Positions 50,882-58,999 of a DNA stretch of 58,999 nucleotides are shown here, piece by piece. Origin of the DNA: Streptomyces tibetensis (GTDB lineage: Bacteria; Actinomycetota; Actinomycetes; Streptomycetales; Streptomycetaceae); contig NZ_SZVW01000035.1 of NCBI RefSeq assembly GCF_007655005.1, positions 1 to 58,999 of the forward strand. Reading direction: 5' to 3'. Below the pieces are notes generated by a model. It saw only the letters and a program-made list of their open reading frames with translations, made no database searches and was not told where the DNA came from. A program made the translations under genes and the position numbers. Each line of letters opens with the position of its first letter. The first letter of the stretch is position 1.

Positions 50882-51826
50882 TCAACCCGGCTTGTCCGCG
50901 GTCGGGTTGCCGGGTGGTTCGGGCAGCCAGTCGCGCGCCGGGTCGTACTCCAGCCACCGGCTCCGCCCTGCCTGGGCGGCGAAGGCGGTGGTGAGGGTCT
51001 TCAGCCCCGGGTGCCCGCTGCCCGTGCGCCACAGCAGTGACCAGGCGTAGAGCGGTGTGGGGTCGACCAGCGGGACGCTGCGCAGGCCCGGCACGTCAGG
51101 TAGGGGGACGTCGGCGGGCAGCAGCGAGAACCGCCGCGGGTCCTCCACCACCTCGGCGAGGAAGTGGGCGAGGCCCAGGTTGAGGGTCGTGGCCGTGGTG
51201 GGGATGCCGAAGCGGTGGGCGAACCGGTGCAGGAAGTCGAGCCGGTCCAGAGCACCGGGCGCCCACAGCACGCTGCCGCCCAACTGGTCGGGCCGGAGCG
51301 CTGGTTCGCATGCGAGGGGATGGTCCGCGCCGAGCACCGCGTCCACCGGCTCCAGTCGGACCAGGCGGTGGGTCAGCCCGGCGTGCAGCGGGGGGTGAAC
51401 CCGCCCGAAGGCCGCGTCGATGTCGCCGCGCAGCAGGGCCGCCGTCACCGACGGCAGGTCCCGCCCGTGCCCCGGCGTCAGCTCCCCGGCCTGTTCAGCG
51501 ACGTGGGCCAGGGTCCGCATCGGCGCGTAGAGGTGCCCCCAGACGTCCAGCCGCAGGGGGCGATCCGGCCCTACGGCGGCCGCGATCGCCGACTCGGCCG
51601 AGGTCAGGGCCTGCCGGGCCGGACCGAGGAAACGCCGCCCCGCCTCCGTGAGGCCGACCGCCCCGCCTCCGCGCTGGAACAACGCGGTGCCGAGCAGCGA
51701 TTCGAGCCGTGCGATCCGCTTCGACAACGCCTGCTGGGAAAGGCCGAGCGTGCCGGCGGCTCGTCCGAAGTGCAGTTCCTCGGCGGCGCGTACGAAGGCC
51801 CGTACCTGCGCCATGTCGAGATCCAT
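50882..51826 (-). CDS. LysR-family transcriptional regulator
   Basis: 314 residues. N-terminal winged HTH MAQVRAFVRAAEELHFGRAA and LGLSQQALSKRIARLES; effector domain ~90-290 with LRLDVWGHLYAP and a substrate-binding-protein-like fold. It is divergent from the alpha/beta hydrolase gene; the perfect CGACAAC/GTTGTCG repeat 20 bp before its ATG is the probable operator. It likely controls the hydrolase. Confidence 0.92.
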   Translation of the reverse strand: MDLDMAQVRAFVRAAEELHFGRAAGTLGLSQQALSKRIARLESLLGTALFQRGGGAVGLTEAGRRFLGPARQALTSAESAIAAAVGPDRPLRLDVWGHLYAPMRTLAHVAEQAGELTPGHGRDLPSVTAALLRGDIDAAFGRVHPPLHAGLTHRLVRLEPVDAVLGADHPLACEPALRPDQLGGSVLWAPGALDRLDFLHRFAHRFGIPTTATTLNLGLAHFLAEVVEDPRRFSLLPADVPLPDVPGLRSVPLVDPTPLYAWSLLWRTGSGHPGLKTLTTAFAAQAGRSRWLEYDPARDWLPEPPGNPTADKPG

Positions 51827-51845
51827 GGCTCCCCACCCTAGGCGA

Positions 51846-51864
51846 CGACAACCGGAAGTTGTCG
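51846..51864. promoter_or_regulatory. LysR-type operator candidate
   Basis: CGACAAC (51846-51852), CGGAA, GTTGTCG (51858-51864), perfect 7-bp arms in the divergent region between the lysR gene and the hydrolase. A second partial copy (GTTCGTTGTTGG, ~51874-51885) may be a weaker half-site. Confidence 0.6.
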
Positions 51865-51998
51865 GCCCTGCTGGTTCGTTGTTGGATCACCGGGCGCCGC
51901 CGAGGTTGCATGGCCGGCATGCGCAGACTCATTCCCGCGGGGGAGGTGGCCCGCCCGGTCGCCTCCGCCGAGACCGTCCTGCCGACCGGAGGAACCCG

Positions 51999-52991
51999 AT
52001 GAACGCCCCCGAGTTCGCCGCCGCCCAGTGGACGCGTGCCACCGGCGCGGGCGTCGACCCCCACGAGTACCGGCGCGTCACCGCGGGCCTCACCTCCGTC
52101 GCCGACTGGGGACCGTCCCTCTCCCGCGCCGCGGACGCCTGCGTCGAGCGCGCGGAGCGGGCCGGATCGTCCGTCTCCGCGGGTGAACACCTCCTGATGG
52201 CGGCCCGGTGGTACCACCTCGCCACTCTCGCGCCGTACGCGGAGGCGGGCCGTGCCGCCGCCCTCGCGGACCGGGCCCTGAGCCGGGCGCTGACCGTCCT
52301 GGAGCCCGATGCGCGGCGCGTCGACGGCGAGGGCTTCACCGGCTGGCTGCGCGGCCCCGCGGACGCCCGCGGCACGGTCGTCGTCGTCCCCGGCCTGGAC
52401 TCGGCCAAGGAGGAGTTCCTGGGCCTGGCCTCCGCGCTGCTGGCCAGGGGGCTCGCGGTGTACGCGATGGACGGCCCCGGGCAGGGCGCCCTCACGGCCA
52501 CGACCACCCTCACGCCGGACTACGAGCAGGTGGTCGGCCGGGTCCTCGACGCCCTCGGCGTCGCTCGTGCCGGGCTCGTCGGTCTCAGCCTGGGCGGCTA
52601 CTACGCGGCGCGGACGGCGGCACTGGAGCCACGCGTGGCGGCCGTCGCCACCGTCAGCGGCCCCTTCCGCCTCGACTGGACCGAACTGCCCCAGCCCGTA
52701 CGGGACATCATGACCGAGCGGGCCGGAGGGGCCGACGCCGCCCGCGCCTTCGCCCGCCGGGTGGACCTCACCGACCTGGCACCGCGCATCGAAGCACCCC
52801 TGCTGGTCGTGGACGGCGGCCGGGACGTCATCCCCGGCGTGACCGACGGCGAGCCGCTCGCCCGGCTGGCACCGCACGGCACCCACCTGTCGGTGCCGCA
52901 CGGCGACCACCTGCTCGGCAACGCGCGAGGTGACTGGCTGTTCCCGCTCGCCGACCACATCGCGCACGCGCTGACGGGAGCGGCGGAATGA
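51999..52991 (+). CDS. alpha/beta hydrolase (FrsA/pseudooxynicotine-hydrolase-like)
   Basis: 330 residues. An all-helical N-terminal cap (~1-110) precedes the hydrolase core: oxyanion/strand region GTVVVVPGLDSAKEEF, YAMDGPGQG, nucleophile Ser in GLSLGGYYAAR, Asp region LLVVDGGRDVIPG and catalytic His in VPHGDHLLGN. ATG 51999 has GGAGGA upstream. It is divergent from the LysR gene, probably regulated by it. Substrate unknown; relatives cleave C-C bonds or esters. Confidence 0.88.
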   Translation: MNAPEFAAAQWTRATGAGVDPHEYRRVTAGLTSVADWGPSLSRAADACVERAERAGSSVSAGEHLLMAARWYHLATLAPYAEAGRAAALADRALSRALTVLEPDARRVDGEGFTGWLRGPADARGTVVVVPGLDSAKEEFLGLASALLARGLAVYAMDGPGQGALTATTTLTPDYEQVVGRVLDALGVARAGLVGLSLGGYYAARTAALEPRVAAVATVSGPFRLDWTELPQPVRDIMTERAGGADAARAFARRVDLTDLAPRIEAPLLVVDGGRDVIPGVTDGEPLARLAPHGTHLSVPHGDHLLGNARGDWLFPLADHIAHALTGAAE

Positions 52992-53039
52992 GCCGCCCCC
53001 GCACACGCTCGCTGATCTCCCTGTCGCGTCCCCGGCCCC

Positions 53040-55985
53040 CTAAGCCGGCCGCAGCCACACCGTCGCCAGGGGCGGCAGGGTCAGGCGGATGCTGGCCGGG
53101 CGGCCGTGCCAGGACTGGGGTTCGGGCTTGACCGGATCGGGGTTGGTGACGTCGCTGCCGCCGTAGCGGGCCGCGTCGGTGTTCACGGCCTCGTGCCAGG
53201 CGGGGACGTCGTCGGGGACGCCCAGGCGGTAGTCCTGGCGGGTGACCGGCGCGAAGTTGGACACCGCCAGCACCGGGACGCCCTCCGGGTCCAGCCGCAG
53301 GAACGCGAGGACGTTGTCCTCGGCGGCGTCCCCGACGATCCACTCGAAACCGGCCGGGTCCGTGTCCAGCCGCCACAGCGCCGGGGTCGCCCGGTACACG
53401 GTGTTCAGGTCGCGGACCAGATCGCGCACACCGCGGTGGTCGGGCTCGGCCCCGTAGCCCGGGTCCAGCAGCCACCAGTCGGGGCCGTGCGCCTCGGACC
53501 ACTCGGCGCCCTGGGCGAACTCCTGCCCCATGAAGAGCAGTTGCTTGCCCGGGTGGGCCCACATGAAGCCCAGGTAGGACCGGACCCCGGCGCGCTGCTG
53601 CCACCAGTCGCCGGGCATCTTCGACACCAGGGAACGCTTGCCGTGCACGACCTCGTCGTGCGAGATCGGCAGCACGTAGTTCTCGCTGTAGGCGTACACC
53701 ATGGAGAAGGTCATCTCCCCGTGGTGGTACTTGCGGTGCACCGGCTCGTGGCTCATGTACTGCAGCGAGTCGTGCATCCAGCCCATGTTCCACTTCAGCC
53801 CGAACCCGAGCCCGCCGAAACCGCTCGGGCCCTTGTGGTGGGTGGCGCGGGTGACACCGTCCCAGGCGGTGGACTCCTCGGCGATCGTGACCACGCCGGG
53901 CACCCTGCGGTAGACCGTCGCGTTCATCTCCTGGAGGAACGCCACCGCGTCCAGGTTCTCCCGCCCGCCGTGCTCGTTGGGCGTCCACTGGCCCGGCTCG
54001 CGCGAGTAGTCCAGGTAGAGCATCGAGGCGACGGCGTCCACGCGCAGGCCGTCGATGTGGAACTCCTCGCACCAGTAGACGGCGTTCGCCACGAGGAAGT
54101 TGCGCACCTCGTTGCGCCCGAAGTCGAACTCCAGCGTGCCCCAGTCGGGGTGCGCGGCCCGCAGCGGATCCTCGTGCTCGTACAGGGGCCTGCCGTCGAA
54201 CTCGGCCAGCGCCCAGGCGTCCCGCGGGAAGTGCGCCGGCACCCAGTCCATGAGGACGCCGATGCCGGCCTGGTGCAGCTTGTCGACCAGGAACCGGAAG
54301 TCGTCCGGCGTGCCCAGCCGGGCCGTCGGCGCGTAGAAGCCGGTCACCTGATAGCCCCACGACCCGCCGAACGGATGCTCCGCGACCGGCATCAGCTCGA
54401 CGTGCGTGAAGCCCAGGTTCTTCACGTACCCGGGGAGCTGCTCGGCGAGCTGGCGGTACGTCAGCCCCGGCCGCCAGGAGGGCAGGTGGACCTCGTACAC
54501 CGAGAAGGGCGCCTCGTGCGCGGGAACTTCGGCGCGCCGGGCCACCCAGTCGGCGTCGCCCCACTCGTACTCCGAGGAGGTGATCACCGACGAGGTGGCG
54601 GGCGGTACCTCCGTGCGGCGGGCCAGCGGGTCGGCGCGCAGCGTCTTCGAACCGTCGGCGCGGGTGATCTCGAACTTGTACAGCTCGCCCTCGCCGACGT
54701 CCGGCAGGAACAGCTCCCACACCCCGGACGAGCCCAGCGACCGCATGACGTGCCCGGTGCCGTCCCAGAAGTTGAAGGTGCCGGCCACGCGCACCCCGCG
54801 CGCGTTCGGCGCCCAGACCGCGAACCGGGTGCCGGTCACGCCCTGGTGGGTCGTCGGGTGCGCACCGAGCGCCGTCCACAGCTCCTCGTGCCGGCCCTCG
54901 CCGATCAGGTGCAGGTCGAGGTCGCCCAGGGTGGGCAGGAAGCGGTAGGCGTCCTCGGTCTCCAGGACCGTGCCCTCGTACTCCACGATCAGCCGGTAGG
55001 CCGGGACCTCCCGCAGCGGCAGCAGCCCCGAGAAGAACCCCTCCCCGTCGTCGTGCAGCTCGGCCCGCAGTTCTCCGGAGACGACGGTCACCGACAGGGC
55101 GTACGGACGGAACGCCCGGAAGGCGATGCCGCCGGGCACGGGGTGCGCGCCGAGGACGGAGTGCGGGGCGTGGTGTGTGCCGCCGAGCAGCCGCTCCCGG
55201 TCCACCGCGTCGACGGCGGGCGAGACGGCGACCTCCATCTCCGGCGGAACGACCTGAGCGGCAGCGGGCTTCCCGGCAGGTGCCTTCCGGGCCGGGGCCT
55301 TCCTGGCCGCGCTCTTCTTCGAAAGGGCCGTCTCCGCGGGCGCCTCGGACGCGGTGGTCTTCTTCGGGAGGGCCGTCTCCGCGGGCGCCTCGGACGCGGT
55401 GGTCTTCTTCGGGAGGGCCGTCTCCGCGGGCGCCTCGGACGCCGTGGTCTTCTTCGCGAGGGCCTTCGCTGCGGGCGCCTTCTTCACGGCGGCCTTCTTG
55501 GCCGTGGCCTTGACGGCGGTGGCCTTGACGGCGGTGGCCTTGACGGCGGTCGCCTTCTTCGCCGTGGCCTTCTTCGCGGCGGACTTCTTCACAGCCGACT
55601 TGGCCGCGGTCTTTTTCGCGGCGGTCTTCTGCGCGGCGGCGGTCTTCACGGCCGTCTTGGCCGCGCTCTTCGCCGCGGTCTTCTTCGCGACGGCCGCTTT
55701 CTCCGCCGTGGGCTGTGCGACCGGCGTCTTCTGGGCGGCGGCCTTCTTCGTCGCCGCCTTCTTGGCCACCGTCCTGCCGGCGGTGGTCTTGCTTGCGGTG
55801 GTCTTGCCGGCGGCGGCCTTCTTGGCGGTCGCCTTCGCGGGGGCCGCCTTCTTCGCCGCTGCCTGTTTGGGCACCGCCGTCTTCTTCGCGGCGCTCTTCC
55901 GCTGGGCGGCCGTGGGCTGCTCGGGGATCTTCTCCCCGGCGGTCCCCTTGGGACGCGAACCGCTGGACTCAGGGCGGGGGGTCAC
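53040..55985 (-). CDS. glgB: 1,4-alpha-glucan branching enzyme with histone-H1-like N-terminal tail
   Basis: GlgB, introducing alpha-1,6 branches, here 981 residues against the usual ~730-770. From ~260 onward it is a standard GlgB: N-terminal beta domains (HPVPGGIAFRAFRPYALSV; FAVWAPNARGVRVAGTFNFW), then the GH13 barrel with EVHLPSW, nucleophile Asp650 in FHIDGLRVDAV, acid Glu703 region TIAEESTAW, and Asp777 in PISHDEVVHG. Residues 1-245 are a Lys/Ala/Thr-rich tail (KKTAAKSAVKKSAAKKATAK style) with three 15-residue repeats (KKTTASEAPAETALP) at 178-222 and KATAV repeats at 144-158. Last gene of treS-pep2-glgB, acting with GlgE on maltose-1-phosphate-derived glucan. Confidence 0.95.
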   Translation of the reverse strand: MTPRPESSGSRPKGTAGEKIPEQPTAAQRKSAAKKTAVPKQAAAKKAAPAKATAKKAAAGKTTASKTTAGRTVAKKAATKKAAAQKTPVAQPTAEKAAVAKKTAAKSAAKTAVKTAAAQKTAAKKTAAKSAVKKSAAKKATAKKATAVKATAVKATAVKATAKKAAVKKAPAAKALAKKTTASEAPAETALPKKTTASEAPAETALPKKTTASEAPAETALSKKSAARKAPARKAPAGKPAAAQVVPPEMEVAVSPAVDAVDRERLLGGTHHAPHSVLGAHPVPGGIAFRAFRPYALSVTVVSGELRAELHDDGEGFFSGLLPLREVPAYRLIVEYEGTVLETEDAYRFLPTLGDLDLHLIGEGRHEELWTALGAHPTTHQGVTGTRFAVWAPNARGVRVAGTFNFWDGTGHVMRSLGSSGVWELFLPDVGEGELYKFEITRADGSKTLRADPLARRTEVPPATSSVITSSEYEWGDADWVARRAEVPAHEAPFSVYEVHLPSWRPGLTYRQLAEQLPGYVKNLGFTHVELMPVAEHPFGGSWGYQVTGFYAPTARLGTPDDFRFLVDKLHQAGIGVLMDWVPAHFPRDAWALAEFDGRPLYEHEDPLRAAHPDWGTLEFDFGRNEVRNFLVANAVYWCEEFHIDGLRVDAVASMLYLDYSREPGQWTPNEHGGRENLDAVAFLQEMNATVYRRVPGVVTIAEESTAWDGVTRATHHKGPSGFGGLGFGLKWNMGWMHDSLQYMSHEPVHRKYHHGEMTFSMVYAYSENYVLPISHDEVVHGKRSLVSKMPGDWWQQRAGVRSYLGFMWAHPGKQLLFMGQEFAQGAEWSEAHGPDWWLLDPGYGAEPDHRGVRDLVRDLNTVYRATPALWRLDTDPAGFEWIVGDAAEDNVLAFLRLDPEGVPVLAVSNFAPVTRQDYRLGVPDDVPAWHEAVNTDAARYGGSDVTNPDPVKPEPQSWHGRPASIRLTLPPLATVWLRPA
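55320..55454 (-). repeat. 45-bp in-frame tandem repeat in glgB, three copies
   Basis: Three 45-bp units encode residues 178-192, 193-207 and 208-222 (KKTTASEAPAETALP or ...ALS). The DNA copies are nearly identical, so the expansion is recent and copy number probably varies between strains. Confidence 0.9.
55512..55556 (-). repeat. 15-bp in-frame tandem repeat in glgB, three copies
   Basis: Three 15-bp units encode the pentapeptide KATAV at residues 144-158, identical at DNA level (forward strand GACGGCGGTGGCCTT and rotations). Confidence 0.88.
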
Positions 55986-56013
55986 GGGCGGAGCCTCCAG
56001 GGCGAGGGGTCGG

Positions 56014-57456
56014 TCAGGTCAGGTGGCCGGTCGAGGCGAGCCGGTCTATGGCGGCCAGGGGCACCGGCAGCCAGTCGGGGCGGTGCCGGGCCTCGTACAC
56101 CACCTCGTAGATCGCCTTGTCCGTCTCGTAGGCCCGCAGCAGCACCGGGTCGGTGCGCGGGTCGAGGCCGGAGGCCTCCGCGTAGCCGGAGCAGTACGCG
56201 GAGCGGCAGGTCTCGGCCCAGTCCGGCTGAGGCGGGTCGGCCGAGCGTGCCGCGTAGTCGAAGGACCGCAGCATGCCGGCGACGTCCCGCACCGCCGGCT
56301 GCGGCATGCGGCGCTCGGCCAGCGGCCGGGCCGGCTCTCCCTCGAAGTCGATCAGCCGCCACTCGCCGGACGGCGAGCGCAGGCACTGCCCGAGATGCAG
56401 ATCGCCGTGCACCCGCTGCGCGGTCCAGGTGCGGCCCTCGGCGGCGAGGTCGCCCAGCGCCGTGAACGCCGACCGCAGCCCACCGGCGTACGGCCGCAGC
56501 GCGGGCACTGCCTGGACGGCCGCGTCCAGCCGCTCGATCATGCCGTCGACCATCGTCCGGAGCTGCATGTGACCGAGCGTGACGGTCGGCAACGCCCGGG
56601 CCAGCGCGGTGTGCACCTCGGCGGTGGCCCGCCCCAGGGCCCGCGCCTCGGCGCCGAAGTCCTCGCCCTTGGCCAGCTCGCGCAGGGCCAGCTCCCAGCC
56701 GTCGGAGGCGCCCTGCAGAAACGGCTGGAGCACTCCCAGGACGTAGGGCCGGCCGGCGAGGTCCGCAGGGCCTGCCGCTACGACCGGGTCCGCCGAGGGA
56801 TCGATGTCCGCGACCATCCAGGCCGTCGGCGCGGGCACCCGGGGGCAGTTCTCCCGGGCCAGTGCGAGCGGCAGCTCCAGATCGGGGTTGACTCCGGGCA
56901 CGATCCGGCGAAGCAGCTTGAGGATGAACGTATCTCCGTAGACGATCGACGAGTTGGACTGCTCGGCGGTCACCACGCGCGGTACCAGCCCGGAGCGGAT
57001 GTCCTGGCCGGGATCCCGCTCGAAGCGGAGCCGTCCGACCCGGGCCTGTGCGCGCAGCGCCTCCAGGAGCACCTCGGCGGGCCGGGTGTCGTGCAGTGCG
57101 TCGTAGACGGTCCGCCCGGCCAGCGGCCCGGTCGGCACATGTCCGATCAGCGCGGGCGCCAGCCGAGGCGGCAGCGCCTCGCGCACGCCTATCAGCAGCT
57201 GGTAGCAGTCACCAGGGTGACCGGGCGCGCCGTGGGACGGCACGACGGGCTGATGGGCGCGGACGAGCAGGTGGTACAGGCCCAGCTTGGACGTGGCCGG
57301 GAGCAGCTCGGTGGCCTCGACCAGCGTGAACCCGGTGACCGGCCGCCCCTTGCCCGCGAACCAGCGCTGCCGCGGCAGCCACTCCCGCAGCAACGGGTCG
57401 AGGGAGGCAAGGAGGCCGGGCGGGGTGGTGACGGTGCGTGTGACGGCTTCCGACAT
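56014..57456 (-). CDS. pep2: maltokinase Pep2
   Basis: ATP-dependent maltose 1-kinase producing maltose-1-phosphate for GlgE, 480 residues from ATG 57456 (AAAGGA 5 nt upstream; an in-frame GTG at 57474 is less likely). N-terminal intercalated domain REWLPRQRWFAGKGRPV; kinase motifs VHGDLHLGQCL (catalytic loop) and WRLIDFEGEPARPLAER (metal-binding loop). GlgB starts 28 bp after its stop, and treS precedes it. TreS and Pep2 form a complex in mycobacteria. Confidence 0.93.
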   Translation of the reverse strand: MSEAVTRTVTTPPGLLASLDPLLREWLPRQRWFAGKGRPVTGFTLVEATELLPATSKLGLYHLLVRAHQPVVPSHGAPGHPGDCYQLLIGVREALPPRLAPALIGHVPTGPLAGRTVYDALHDTRPAEVLLEALRAQARVGRLRFERDPGQDIRSGLVPRVVTAEQSNSSIVYGDTFILKLLRRIVPGVNPDLELPLALARENCPRVPAPTAWMVADIDPSADPVVAAGPADLAGRPYVLGVLQPFLQGASDGWELALRELAKGEDFGAEARALGRATAEVHTALARALPTVTLGHMQLRTMVDGMIERLDAAVQAVPALRPYAGGLRSAFTALGDLAAEGRTWTAQRVHGDLHLGQCLRSPSGEWRLIDFEGEPARPLAERRMPQPAVRDVAGMLRSFDYAARSADPPQPDWAETCRSAYCSGYAEASGLDPRTDPVLLRAYETDKAIYEVVYEARHRPDWLPVPLAAIDRLASTGHLT

Positions 57457-57570
57457 GGCGTCGCGTCCTTTCACCCATTCTTGGTGCGCCTCCGGGTGCC
57501 GTGCAGCCGGTCCCTGAGGGCGCCCCTCCGGCTCACGCGGGTGGGCGGGGTGTTACTGATGCGTGCCCCG

Positions 57571-57595
57571 GGCGGGGCGGAGGAAACGCCCCGCC
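57571..57595 (-). terminator. hairpin between treS and pep2
   Basis: GGCGGGGCG (57571-57579) and CGCCCCGCC (57587-57595), perfect 9-bp stem, 7-nt loop, within the 192-bp treS-pep2 gap. It may attenuate read-through so that pep2-glgB have lower or separate expression. Confidence 0.5.
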
Positions 57596-57648
57596 GCCGG
57601 GTTTGCGGCCCGTCCCGCGAATCGGGCCTCAACAGGCCTTCTCAGGCC

Positions 57649-58999
<1,351 letters not shown>

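Noticed and set aside
50361..51050. Plus-strand ORF of 229 codons between the membrane-protein pair and lysR
   Set aside because: Arg/Ser/Pro-rich shadow antisense to two better supported genes.
53106..56465. Plus-strand ORF of 1119 codons antisense to glgB and pep2
   Set aside because: Codon-position GC bias of glgB creates open antisense frames; no recognisable domain, and it crosses two well-supported genes.

Overview
The window is high-GC actinobacterial chromosomal DNA, almost certainly from a Streptomyces. The evidence is third-position G/C coding throughout, frequent GTG/TTG starts, the adjacent filP and scy coiled-coil genes of filamentous actinomycetes, and a gene order that from memory matches a conserved core region of Streptomyces chromosomes (filP-scy-epimerase-thiolase-meaB, icmA, pyk-ackA-pta-pfkA, treS-pep2-glgB). 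No tRNA, rRNA, CRISPR, phage or insertion sequence was recognised. Most of the window is ordinary core chromosome. The less ordinary parts are regulators with clear palindromic operators, tandem repeats at gene 3' ends and inside glgB, and several small families of unknown function.

Layout. 1-3.0 kb: ABC-2 exporter genes with two paralogous ATPases (one cut by the window edge). 3.1-8.2 kb: filP and scy, the polar-growth cytoskeleton. 8.4-11.4 kb: methylmalonyl-CoA epimerase, thiolase and the mutase chaperone meaB. 11.6-15.1 kb: a decayed TetR-like gene, then a secreted PepSY protein divergent from an OmpR-type two-component system. 15.1-17.8 kb: a MarR regulator and three AIM24-family genes. 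18.0-22.1 kb: two DUF3817 membrane proteins, a thiamine-binding-like protein, a MarR regulator, icmA (isobutyryl-CoA mutase large subunit, identified by its Phe80/Gln198 pair) and a TetR regulator. 22.3-26.7 kb: a thioredoxin-TPR protein, a 0.6-kb leader rich in inverted repeats, then a DUF6230/DUF6114/secreted-linker-protein triad.

27.0-33.1 kb: pyruvate kinase and pta-ackA on the minus strand facing away from pfkA, a glycolysis-to-acetate node. 33.1-34.5 kb: an HTH protein and a PPOX-type F420/flavin oxidoreductase. 34.8-41.6 kb: a GntP permease with glucarate dehydratase, a CitA/CitB-like two-component system, and a dicarboxylate symporter, together a carboxylate/sugar-acid uptake island. 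41.8-44.2 kb: TetR regulator plus MFS exporter with three palindromic operators between them. 44.3-47.4 kb: aldo/keto reductase, SDR, Lrp, MerR and thioredoxin. 47.6-49.9 kb: a HelD/HelR-type RNA polymerase-associated ATPase. 49.9-53.0 kb: two related small membrane proteins, a LysR regulator and an alpha/beta hydrolase. 53.0 kb to the end: glgB, pep2 and treS of the GlgE alpha-glucan pathway, where GlgB carries an unusual ~245-residue lysine/alanine-rich histone-H1-like N-terminal tail.

The most notable observations are the histone-like tail of GlgB with its internal repeats, the DUF6230/DUF6114 triad with its structured leader, the MerR-thioredoxin pair with a 19-bp-spacer promoter and apparently leaderless start, the 24-bp operator-like palindrome just upstream of icmA, the triple operator of the TetR/MFS pair, and short tandem duplications that start from the 3' ends of pfkA and a tetR gene. 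All calls come from reading the sequence; no database search was run.
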